From Deltaproteobacteria bacterium (GTDB lineage: Bacteria > Desulfobacterota > Desulfobaccia > Desulfobaccales > 0-14-0-80-60-11), in contig JAKAGH010000246.1 in assembly GCA_021817645.1 (NCBI GenBank), positions 1 to 5,015 on the forward strand: DNA of 5,015 bases, written 5' to 3'. The notes under the pieces were generated by a model. It had not been told where the DNA came from. It made no database searches and saw only the letters and a program-made list of their open reading frames with translations. Shown in pieces: positions 1 to 5,015 of the stretch. Each line of letters begins with the position of its first letter. The first letter of the stretch is position 1. The translations under genes were made by a program, and so were the position numbers.

Positions 1-1632
1 GAACTCGGCCAGGGCTTGGCGGTCGGGGTCGATGAAGGTCAGGCGGCAATTCCAATTACCCTTACCGTAAGCTGTATGGAGGGCAATAAGGGTTAAGGCC
101 TCCGCCAAAAGGATTTCGGCCTGCATTCCGTTTAAGGATTTGACCAGTTTCAGGAGCCGCGGAAAGGGCATCGTGGCATGATCTCGCCACTTTTCCTTGG
201 CGGGAGGCTCAACCCCGACCTTCTCACAGAGCCATTCGCAGAGCTCATCGGCAGAATTAACCATGACCGCCAGAGCTATTTGTAGGCGGCGGGAGTCATC
301 CGCCAAGAGGTTGGCCATGAGGCTGGGGATTTCCTGTTGGTAGAATTCCTGCCGAAAGTGCTCGCCGTGCCATGGAACCCGGGGAGTATCGGGGTCTACT
401 TTATCCTTGGCTTTACTGCTATTGGCCCGGTTCTCCTTTTTGGAGGAAGCTTCGACTTGCTCAAAACAGCTTTTCTCCCCCATGCAGACCTGATTTCGGT
501 CGCTATAGTTTTGCATTTGGCCTTGGAGGCTGACAATCGTGGCGTACTTGGAGCAGGATTGGCATTTCTCAGCCACCTTTACTGGACCGCTGTAGCCGCA
601 AAATGATGCGGTGTATTTGGTTTTAAAGTCACCGATTATCGCGGTCTGGGTATTGAATTTATTTTCTTTGCATGTGAGCCACTTGGCGTCAAACCAGGCC
701 TGTTGTTTGCTCCGGAAACAGTCCTGGTCGAGACACTTGGTCTTCTCCTTTTCGCTGCCGAAGAGTTTCCGTTGAACATCGGTATTCTTTCTGCAGGTTT
801 TACAGTCAGCCTTGTCAAACCGACCGGAATGGAGCGCCACCGCCAGGTGGTCGATCATATCCTTTAACTGCCAGACCGCCAGGTCCTTCGGATTGACCCG
901 CCGATCTTCCGCGAGTGCCACGAAGAACGCCTCCACTTGGTCATTACTACCCAGGCGCAGAAGCTGTTCCATGTGACCCACGTGCCAGATTCCGGGCCTC
1001 CATAGTTCCAAAGCCACCTCGGGGAGCTTGAGAAACTCAATGCGCTTGCGAATATAGCGGGGTGAGACACTGAGTTTTTCACTCAGCATCGTGACCGCCG
1101 ATTCGCCGTACTTTTCCCCACAGGTCCTGAAGAACTCGGCTTCTTCGACTTCACTATAATCTTTGCGTTGCAGATTCTCGATTCCGGTGAGGATCATGGC
1201 ACGTTCTTCACCCATCTCCTCAATCTTACAGCGCAGCACCCCGAAAGCGGCGTCGTATTTCTCGGAGAGCAGCTTGCGGGCCGCAGAGCGCCGGTGACCG
1301 AAAACGATTTCATACTCAACCGGGGCTTCCGCCTCTACCGGCCGCACCAGACCATCTTGCTTCTGACCCTCCTTCTTGATGCTGTCAGCTAAACCCTCAA
1401 CCTTTTTAGGGTCCAGCCGACTCGGAGGATTCCAAGGAGCCGGGCGAATCTTTTCGAGGGGAATTTCCCAGGTATAATTGGGATTAGTGAGACATTTACT
1501 GCAAAGATCACCAATACCCTCAGGATCACTCACCCAAGAACAGCCGCCTTCGCAGGCATGATCTTCGGTGCAGCCGCAAATGCGGCACGTTGGGACAACT
1601 TTCGACGCAGAAACAGCGTTTTCTTTTGACAT
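1..1632 (-). CDS. ParB/Spo0J-family DNA-binding protein with N-terminal and C-terminal cysteine modules (3' end beyond window)
   Basis: The frame is open for 544 codons from ATG at 1632 to the window edge, so the C-terminus is missing. GAGGAG at 1644-1639, six bases upstream, supports the start. Residues 16-47 form a cysteine cluster (C16, C19, C21, C27, C31, C44, C47). Residues 55-121 resemble the ParB N-terminal domain: WEIPLEKIRP, then GHRRSAARKL at 112-121 in place of the usual GERR. ENLQRKDYSEVEEAE at 152-166 matches the second ParB box, and 179-209 looks like the helix-turn-helix. After it come two similar cysteine modules, C277-x2-C280...C300-x4-C305-F and C357-x2-C360...C383-x5-C389-F, probably zinc-binding. 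ParB family proteins bind DNA sites, and many use CTP for plasmid or chromosome partition; others are nucleases or regulators. No ParA is visible here, so a partition role is unproven. It is probably the last visible gene of the operon. Confidence 0.85.
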   Translation of the reverse strand, partial: MSKENAVSASKVVPTCRICGCTEDHACEGGCSWVSDPEGIGDLCSKCLTNPNYTWEIPLEKIRPAPWNPPSRLDPKKVEGLADSIKKEGQKQDGLVRPVEAEAPVEYEIVFGHRRSAARKLLSEKYDAAFGVLRCKIEEMGEERAMILTGIENLQRKDYSEVEEAEFFRTCGEKYGESAVTMLSEKLSVSPRYIRKRIEFLKLPEVALELWRPGIWHVGHMEQLLRLGSNDQVEAFFVALAEDRRVNPKDLAVWQLKDMIDHLAVALHSGRFDKADCKTCRKNTDVQRKLFGSEKEKTKCLDQDCFRSKQQAWFDAKWLTCKENKFNTQTAIIGDFKTKYTASFCGYSGPVKVAEKCQSCSKYATIVSLQGQMQNYSDRNQVCMGEKSCFEQVEASSKKENRANSSKAKDKVDPDTPRVPWHGEHFRQEFYQQEIPSLMANLLADDSRRLQIALAVMVNSADELCEWLCEKVGVEPPAKEKWRDHATMPFPRLLKLVKSLNGMQAEILLAEALTLIALHTAYGKGNWNCRLTFIDPDRQALAEF

Positions 1633-1638
1633 TCTCTT

Positions 1639-1644
1639 CTCCTC
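1639..1644 (-). promoter_or_regulatory. Ribosome binding site of the ParB-like gene
   Basis: GAGGAG on the minus strand lies six bases before the ATG at 1632. It fixes the start of a gene that has no stop inside the window and so could be missed by a simple ORF scan. Confidence 0.7.
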
Positions 1645-1673
1645 GTTTTTTGATCCCCAGGAGGAGAGATGTC

Positions 1674-1704
1674 CCCCATCGGGGGATTCTCTCCCCCATT
1701 GGGG
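1674..1704. repeat. Intergenic G/C-run palindrome 1 (between GIY-YIG and ParB-like genes)
   Basis: The left arm CCCCATCGGGGGA (1674-1686) and right arm TCCCCCATTGGGG (1692-1704) are inverted repeats of 13 bases with two mismatched central pairs, around the five-base loop TTCTC. Each arm is itself a CCCC-2 or 3 bases-GGGG dyad, so alternative foldings exist. It lies between the stop of the GIY-YIG gene (1710) and the ribosome site of the ParB-like gene. On the plus strand it is followed directly by seven T (1705-1711), which resembles an intrinsic terminator pointing away from the genes; read in the direction of the genes, no T-run follows. It could be an mRNA-stability hairpin, a protein-binding site or a mobile palindromic unit. 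Confidence 0.75.
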
Positions 1705-1709
1705 TTTTT

Positions 1710-1988
1710 TTAGTGTGATCTTTTGTTTTGCCGGCAGATTGGACACAGCTTGGGGGAGCTGCGCATGTTTTTAATGCGCCGCTCTTCCGTGCGGTCCCCG
1801 GGCCAAGTGCGTGCCATAGTAAAGCCGATCCCCAGCTCAGCGAAGACGGCTGGCAGCCGGGCACCGGTTCCTTTCCTGTGACTTTTGATTCTGGCTTCCA
1901 CGTTCATGGCGAACCCAACATAGTGTTGGGCGTGGGCCAGGGGCCTATCGAAGTGAAGAAGGTAGATGGTGCCTTGTGGTGCCATCAT
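1710..1988 (-). CDS. Small GIY-YIG nuclease-like protein
   Basis: This is a protein of 92 residues (91 if the second Met of the ATGATG start is used). The GIY-like strand is TIY at 7-9 and the YIG-like strand is YVG at 23-25. They are followed by R33 and H37 in EARIKSHRKG, and by E68/E69 before RRIKN, the likely metal-binding glutamate region. The order and spacing match compact single-domain GIY-YIG proteins, which are common on plasmids and phages. The family cuts DNA using a divalent metal; whether this member cuts, nicks or is inactive cannot be read from sequence. The tail has a CPIC pair (C82, C85) and ends in basic residues. The start ATG overlaps the TGA of the ArdC-like gene (ATGATG, 1988-1983), so translation is probably coupled and no separate ribosome site is needed. 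Confidence 0.8.
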   Translation of the reverse strand: MMAPQGTIYLLHFDRPLAHAQHYVGFAMNVEARIKSHRKGTGARLPAVFAELGIGFTMARTWPGDRTEERRIKNMRSSPKLCPICRQNKRSH

Positions 1989-2866
1989 GCCACCTCCCTC
2001 ATCTTTTCACCGGCAGGCACTGCGTCCGTGCACTTAGCCGCGGAAAATACCAGGTTCAGCGTTGCCTCCACGTCGCTCAGTACCGTCAGACAAGCCTGAG
2101 TCACGGGGAGCCCGGCTTTCTTTGATTCCTGCTCAAGATAACTGAAGGTCTCGCCCAGGTTTTCATCCGGTTGCCGACCGCAGACGCGACACAGCACCGC
2201 GGCAGAAAGCTCCGCCACCATCTCGCGCTGCCACTTGGCTCTTTCTTCAAGCAGCCCTGTCCGACTGTGAGCGGCATGGGCGAGCTCGTGAAAGAAAACC
2301 TTTTCTTCCGGGGATGCCAGGCTGATTCTGCCTGCCGATGGACTGAAGCAGCCGTATATCCTGTTGTTGCCCGGGATTGCCTTTACTTCCAGTCCCCAGG
2401 CTCCGGCCACTTCCATAAGTGGCAGGTCAGGAACTTCCAGTGCTTCGTAGGTGAGGGGCTCCCCCTCTGTATCTTCAACCCGAAATACCGGGATAAGAAG
2501 GAAGCCCACTATCCGTTTCTTTTCTTTGGTTTCCGCAGTCGCCGCAGATTCCAGGTCTTCGCCCTCTGTGGACTTAGACAGGTTCTGCGATTTTATCTTG
2601 ATGAACCGCGGAGCAAATATCCTGAAAGCATGCGCGCCTTTTTTAACGCGGCGGCCTACCTGGTTCCACTGCTTGATTCCCCGGGCGTCCCCAGTTCCCG
2701 CCATCACCATCAGGAGCCTGTTTAACAAGCTCCATTTGGCCGATGGAATATCGGCTGTGGGGAACATCGCCAGGGCAATGGCCTCAGGTATCGTGCCCTG
2801 CTCAAATTCTTGCAGGATGCCTGATAGAGCATCTTGCCATTGCTGATCTTTGCTCTGCTTCTGCAT
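1985..2866 (-). CDS. ArdC-like antirestriction protein: ssDNA-binding-type N-domain plus zinc metallopeptidase domain
   Basis: The protein has 293 residues. The N-terminal part (about 8-90) has the pattern of the ArdC N-terminal domain (DUF1738): WSLLNRLLM at 45-53, then IKQWNQVGRRVKKGAHAFRI at 64-83. A charged linker (about 92-118) follows. The C-terminal part carries HELAH at 193-197, with E215 or E219 in REMVAELSA as the likely third zinc ligand, a zincin-type metallopeptidase arrangement. ArdC family proteins on conjugative elements bind single-stranded DNA and protect incoming DNA from restriction; this role is known for the family and inferred here. I chose ATG 2866 because AAGGAGG lies five bases upstream. 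The frame stays open to an ATG at 2953, but that extension only translates the intergenic palindrome into Pro/Gly-rich sequence. The stop overlaps the start of the GIY-YIG gene. Confidence 0.85.
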   Translation of the reverse strand: MQKQSKDQQWQDALSGILQEFEQGTIPEAIALAMFPTADIPSAKWSLLNRLLMVMAGTGDARGIKQWNQVGRRVKKGAHAFRIFAPRFIKIKSQNLSKSTEGEDLESAATAETKEKKRIVGFLLIPVFRVEDTEGEPLTYEALEVPDLPLMEVAGAWGLEVKAIPGNNRIYGCFSPSAGRISLASPEEKVFFHELAHAAHSRTGLLEERAKWQREMVAELSAAVLCRVCGRQPDENLGETFSYLEQESKKAGLPVTQACLTVLSDVEATLNLVFSAAKCTDAVPAGEKMREVA

Positions 2867-2871
2867 GTCAC

Positions 2872-2878
2872 CCTCCTT
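2872..2878 (-). promoter_or_regulatory. Ribosome binding site deciding the ArdC-like start
   Basis: AAGGAGG on the minus strand lies five bases before the ATG at 2866. It favours the 293-residue protein over the 322-residue reading that starts at 2953 inside the intergenic region. Confidence 0.8.
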
Positions 2879-2881
2879 TGA

Positions 2882-2938
2882 CCATCGGGGGGGAGGATGA
2901 CTATGCCCCCCAGGGGGTAAGTCACCTCCCCCCGATGG
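2882..2938. repeat. Intergenic G/C-run palindrome 2 (between zinc ribbon and ArdC-like genes)
   Basis: This is a 57-base nested inverted repeat. The outer arms are CCATCGGGGGGGAGG (2882-2896) and CCTCCCCCCGATGG (2925-2938), identical except for one extra G. Inside them TGACT (2898-2902) pairs with AGTCA (2920-2924), and the centre CCCCCCAGGGGG (2906-2917) is a further dyad. The right arm extends as a CCCC-AT-CGGGGG unit on the minus strand, the same design as the palindromes at 1674 and 3366. It sits just upstream of the ribosome site of the ArdC-like gene and would form a very stable hairpin in the transcript or a cruciform in DNA. No T-run follows in the direction of the genes, so it does not look like a simple terminator. 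Confidence 0.85.
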
Positions 2939-2947
2939 GGCCATAGC

Positions 2948-2964
2948 AGACAAGCTGCTGGTCT
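2948..2964. repeat. Short dyad downstream of the zinc ribbon gene
   Basis: AGACAAGCTGCTGGTCT is a 17-base dyad (AGAC/GTCT and AGC/GCT with one mismatched pair) between the zinc ribbon stop and palindrome 2. It could be a small operator or a chance match. It has no T-run on the minus strand and too small a loop to be a good RNA hairpin. Confidence 0.2.
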
Positions 2965-2979
2965 TTATTTAGAACGGTT

Positions 2980-3168
2980 TTAGTTCATTTGCTCTGCCGC
3001 ATTCCCGGTCCCCGGTTCCAGGGACAAGAAATACGACTCGAACATATCCAGGTCCCGCCGCACCATTACTCCGTTGCATTGGGTGCAGACGATCACATGG
3101 TCGTTGACGCCGGCCAAGCGCTGGTCCTGGTAACCGCAATCCGCACATTCATATTCGTAGATTGGCAT
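2980..3168 (-). CDS. FmdB-like small zinc ribbon protein
   Basis: The protein has 62 residues. It opens with MPIYEYECADCG and has a second pair in CTQCNG, giving C8-x2-C11 and C28-x2-C31. This is the arrangement of the FmdB/putative regulatory protein zinc ribbon family, whose members nearly all begin MPxYEY. The ribbon probably binds one zinc ion. The function of the family is poorly known; such proteins may act as regulators or as adaptors for larger partners. The last 20 or so residues are acidic and polar with no recognisable motif. AAGGA lies eight bases before the ATG. The gap to the membrane protein gene upstream is only 29 bases, without a palindrome, so these two small genes probably share a transcript segment. 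Confidence 0.8.
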   Translation of the reverse strand: MPIYEYECADCGYQDQRLAGVNDHVIVCTQCNGVMVRRDLDMFESYFLSLEPGTGNAAEQMN

Positions 3169-3197
3169 TTTGGTTATCCTTTCTTTTTCTCTTGAGG

Positions 3198-3347
3198 CTA
3201 AAAAAGCGATTTAAAGGGGTTCAGGAACCAGGATAGGAAGTAGAGAAACAAGCCTATAAGCACCAATTCCAGGGCATATGGCATGGCTAACATTCTTTCT
3301 CTCCAGGTCCCGCCTCTAAACGGCCACAGCCAGTTCTCTTTACCCAT
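3198..3347 (-). CDS. Small single-span membrane protein, function unknown
   Basis: The protein has 49 residues. The first 20 or so are polar and rich in Trp and Arg (NWLWPFRGGTWRERM). A hydrophobic stretch at about 22-42, ALELVLIGLFLYFLSWFL, is long enough for one membrane span, and a short NPFKSLF tail follows. The basic residues before the span suggest the N-terminus stays in the cytoplasm, with the tail outside. I recognise no family. I chose ATG 3347 because GGAGG lies six bases upstream; a longer reading from 3512 would run through palindrome 3 and overlap the end of the ATPase gene. Its place between an ATPase gene and a zinc ribbon gene does not reveal its job. A holin-like, anchor or toxin-like role is possible but unsupported. 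Confidence 0.65.
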   Translation of the reverse strand: MGKENWLWPFRGGTWRERMLAMPYALELVLIGLFLYFLSWFLNPFKSLF

Positions 3348-3353
3348 GATCTC

Positions 3354-3358
3354 CCTCC
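3354..3358 (-). promoter_or_regulatory. Ribosome binding site deciding the small membrane protein start
   Basis: GGAGG on the minus strand lies six bases before the ATG at 3347. It supports the 49-residue protein over the 104-residue reading that begins at 3512. Confidence 0.7.
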
Positions 3359-3365
3359 GATTTTC

Positions 3366-3415
3366 TACCCCCAGGGGGAGACCACCCCTGCCAGGGGTCT
3401 CCCCCCAGTGGGGTA
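3366..3415. repeat. Intergenic G/C-run palindrome 3 (between ATPase and small membrane protein genes)
   Basis: TACCCC (3366-3371) pairs with GGGGTA (3410-3415), and GGGGGAGACC (3374-3383) pairs with GGTCTCCCCC (3396-3405). The inner CCCCTGCCAGGGG (3385-3397) is an alternative hairpin. The CCCC-n-GGGGGAGA design matches palindromes 1 and 2, and the position is also the same: after one stop codon and before the next ribosome site. A TTTTTATT stretch at 3421-3428 follows it on the plus strand, running into the stop codon of the ATPase. In the direction of the genes no T-run follows, so readthrough into the downstream genes is likely. Confidence 0.8.
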
Positions 3416-3426
3416 AATGGTTTTTA

Positions 3427-5015
3427 TTAAGCAGCCATCGGCTGGCTAACCGGTTTGATCTTCCCCTTCTCCAGCCACCAGACTTGGATCTCCGGGACCG
3501 GTGAAGGGTCAACGTGGTCAGAAGTGGCGAACACCAGAATGGTGTCGAAGTCCTGACGAACGGCCAGCAGAAAGTCGATCAATTGGCCTCTGTTTCCGGG
3601 GTCGAGGATGTCCGCCTCATCTATCATCAGGAGACGGGCCCCGGCCAGCCGTGTCAGGGCGTATTGAAAAGCCACGCCCACCCGGAACTTAGCGGATTTG
3701 GACAGGGTGACGAAAGGGGACCCGGACAGATCAATTCCGAGTTCCTTTGTCAGCATCAATGTCCGGCCGGGAAACAGATGCACGGCCACTACCTGCAGCA
3801 GGTCGTTCATCGGCTTCAGGGCTTCGGCTATCATCCGGGATGGGGTACCTTCCGGTGCCAGGGCCTTTGCCATAGCGTCGTAAAGGATAGCTTCTTTCTC
3901 GGCCTTCGCCATTTTGGCCGCGGCTGCATCAGCCGCGTCCTTTTGCTGCCAGAATTTGATCACCTCGGCCAGAAGGTCTTGGCCGACCTTCATTCTGGAA
4001 TCCAGAACAGCAATCTCCTTGTCCACCTCGGCCGTCATAGCTGCCTGCGTCTTAAGCCTGGCGATATTGGCGCTCAGGTCCCGACACTTTTGAGGATGCT
4101 GCTCGTATGCGCTTTGCTTGGCCTGAGCCTCCTGGAATTCTTTCTCCAGGCGCTCCACCTTTTCTTGTTCATTCTTCAAGAATCCCTGTACCTTTTCGAT
4201 CTCGGCGGGTTCAGCAGCTTTCTTTCCCGCGATAGCCGTTTGCCTGGCTTTGGGACAGGGTTTTTCGTACCCCGGAAAGGCGGGGCACATAGCAGGGTAG
4301 CATTTAGGAGCTTTGCCGGGTCCCAGGTTATCCAGCTGTTTTTGCAAGCCCGCCATACTGCGGCGGCTGGCTTCAAGGGCAACCTGCAAGCGTTCCACTT
4401 CCCCAGACTTCGGCGGTTCGATGGGATTAGCTTCCAGATCAGCCAACTCTTTCTCCAGTTTCGGAAGGTCATCCATGTCGCCCATGGACTTCCCTTTTTT
4501 CTGGAGGAGTTCGTCACGGCTTTTCTGGAGATTTGCTAATCTCTCTTCCACTTCGGCCTTCTGATAATCGGGGAGGATAAATTCCTTATCCCCAATTATT
4601 GCTCTTTGCCCCGGCTCTTCCACTCTGGCCTCTTTCAGCACAGCCTTTGCTTCGCGCCGTCGTGCGACGGCTTCTTCTGCCGCGAACTTAAAGCCTTTCG
4701 AAGCAGCCAGTTCCGACAGGTCGTTCAGCGCCAGCTTCGCCAGATCGTTGACAGGCTCTCCCGAAGCAGTCAGCCAGTCCGTAAGCCGTTTCCGAATTTC
4801 CTCCAGACTGTGGTTCAACCCAGGAATCATTCGGAAAAGGATTTCCCGTCTCGTATCACCAGGGAAGGAAAGATAGGTCAGCGGGTCGCAGGAGATAGCC
4901 GCCATTTCCTGGTCTTTCGGGACTGGCCCTACGACTCCGCTATGAGTTTTTGGAGTTTTCTTGCGGCGAATAATGCCGTTTGACGTGGAGATGGTGACAT
5001 CAGCAGCCTTGCCAC
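3427..5015 (-). CDS. Rad50/SbcC/RecF-like coiled-coil ATPase with cysteine hook (5' end beyond window)
   Basis: The frame is open from the window edge, giving 528 residues to the stop at 3427-3429. The N-terminal nucleotide-binding lobe with Walker A lies outside. An internal Met at 4905 could be called as a start, but it lacks a well-spaced ribosome site and 36 in-frame codons precede it. Using window residue numbers, about 145-235 and 265-380 are rich in Glu, Lys, Gln and Leu and read as two coiled-coil arms. Between them lies a turn with C238, C243 and C253 (CYPAMC...KPCP), comparable in place to the Rad50/SbcC zinc hook. The C-terminal lobe has a signature-like LSKSAKFR (437-444), Walker B LLMIDEAD (461-468), D-loop-like ILDP and a histidine at about 500. 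Rad50-type ATPases work with a nuclease on DNA ends; RecF-type ones load recombinase. No Mre11/SbcD-like partner is visible. Confidence 0.85.
   Translation of the reverse strand, partial: GKAADVTISTSNGIIRRKKTPKTHSGVVGPVPKDQEMAAISCDPLTYLSFPGDTRREILFRMIPGLNHSLEEIRKRLTDWLTASGEPVNDLAKLALNDLSELAASKGFKFAAEEAVARRREAKAVLKEARVEEPGQRAIIGDKEFILPDYQKAEVEERLANLQKSRDELLQKKGKSMGDMDDLPKLEKELADLEANPIEPPKSGEVERLQVALEASRRSMAGLQKQLDNLGPGKAPKCYPAMCPAFPGYEKPCPKARQTAIAGKKAAEPAEIEKVQGFLKNEQEKVERLEKEFQEAQAKQSAYEQHPQKCRDLSANIARLKTQAAMTAEVDKEIAVLDSRMKVGQDLLAEVIKFWQQKDAADAAAAKMAKAEKEAILYDAMAKALAPEGTPSRMIAEALKPMNDLLQVVAVHLFPGRTLMLTKELGIDLSGSPFVTLSKSAKFRVGVAFQYALTRLAGARLLMIDEADILDPGNRGQLIDFLLAVRQDFDTILVFATSDHVDPSPVPEIQVWWLEKGKIKPVSQPMAA

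Noticed and set aside
1168..1392. Plus-strand open frame inside the ParB-like region, with others at 337-606 and, on the minus strand in another frame, 864-1082 and 636-818
   Set aside because: The minus-strand ParB frame is open across all of 1-1632 with family motifs, so these are shadows.
1526..1864. Minus-strand 112-codon frame spanning the GIY-YIG/ParB junction
   Set aside because: It overlaps two better-supported genes and the palindrome, and has no motif.
2171..2725. Plus-strand open frame of 184 codons
   Set aside because: It is antisense to the ArdC-like gene, which has HELAH and a strong ribosome site; the translation has no recognisable motif.
2867..2953. N-terminal extension of the ArdC-like protein to ATG 2953
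   Set aside because: The extra 29 residues are the translated palindrome, and a strong ribosome site precedes ATG 2866.
1674..3415. CRISPR array suggested by repeated G/C palindromes
   Set aside because: There are only three copies, they are unequal in length, and they are separated by whole genes with no regular spacers.
3348..3512. N-terminal extension of the small membrane protein to 3512
   Set aside because: It would translate palindrome 3 and overlap the end of the ATPase gene in another frame, while GGAGG supports ATG 3347.
3514..4539. Long plus-strand open frame of 341 codons
   Set aside because: It lies wholly antisense to the ATPase, whose motifs (Walker B, signature, coiled coils) are clear. 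The plus-strand translation has no domain and is the mirror of a biased coding frame.

Overview
The window reads as part of an accessory element (plasmid, integrative element or prophage) in a bacterium. Every gene I can support lies on the minus strand, so transcription runs from position 5015 towards position 1. The mid-range GC content, the strong AGGAGG-type ribosome sites and the tight gene spacing are bacterial. A host such as an anaerobic deltaproteobacterium or a Firmicute would fit, but nothing here fixes the taxon. There are no rRNA or tRNA genes, no CRISPR array, no insertion sequence and no integrase.

Layout in transcription order. (1) 5015-3427: the C-terminal 528 residues of a Rad50/SbcC/RecF-like coiled-coil ATPase with a cysteine-rich turn between its two helical arms; its start lies outside the window. 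(2) 3347-3198: a 49-residue single-span membrane protein. (3) 3168-2980: a 62-residue FmdB-like zinc ribbon protein. (4) 2866-1985: an ArdC-like protein, with an N-terminal ssDNA-binding-type domain followed by an HELAH zinc metallopeptidase domain. (5) 1988-1710: a small GIY-YIG nuclease-like protein whose start codon overlaps the stop of the previous gene. (6) 1632-1: a ParB/Spo0J-type protein of at least 544 residues with an N-terminal cysteine cluster and two further cysteine modules after its helix-turn-helix; its C-terminus lies outside the window.

Three of the gaps between genes (1674-1704, 2882-2938, 3366-3415) each hold a long G/C-run palindrome of shared design, made of CCCC-n-GGGGG units arranged as nested inverted repeats. 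They sit between a stop codon and the next ribosome binding site, and they are the most striking non-coding signal in the window.

Taken together, the predicted activities are a DNA-end or recombination ATPase, a ssDNA-binding antirestriction-type protein, a small nuclease and a ParB-like DNA-binding protein. This suggests one operon for DNA processing, maintenance or host-defence evasion of a mobile element. That joint role is inferred from gene content and order and is not shown directly by the sequence.
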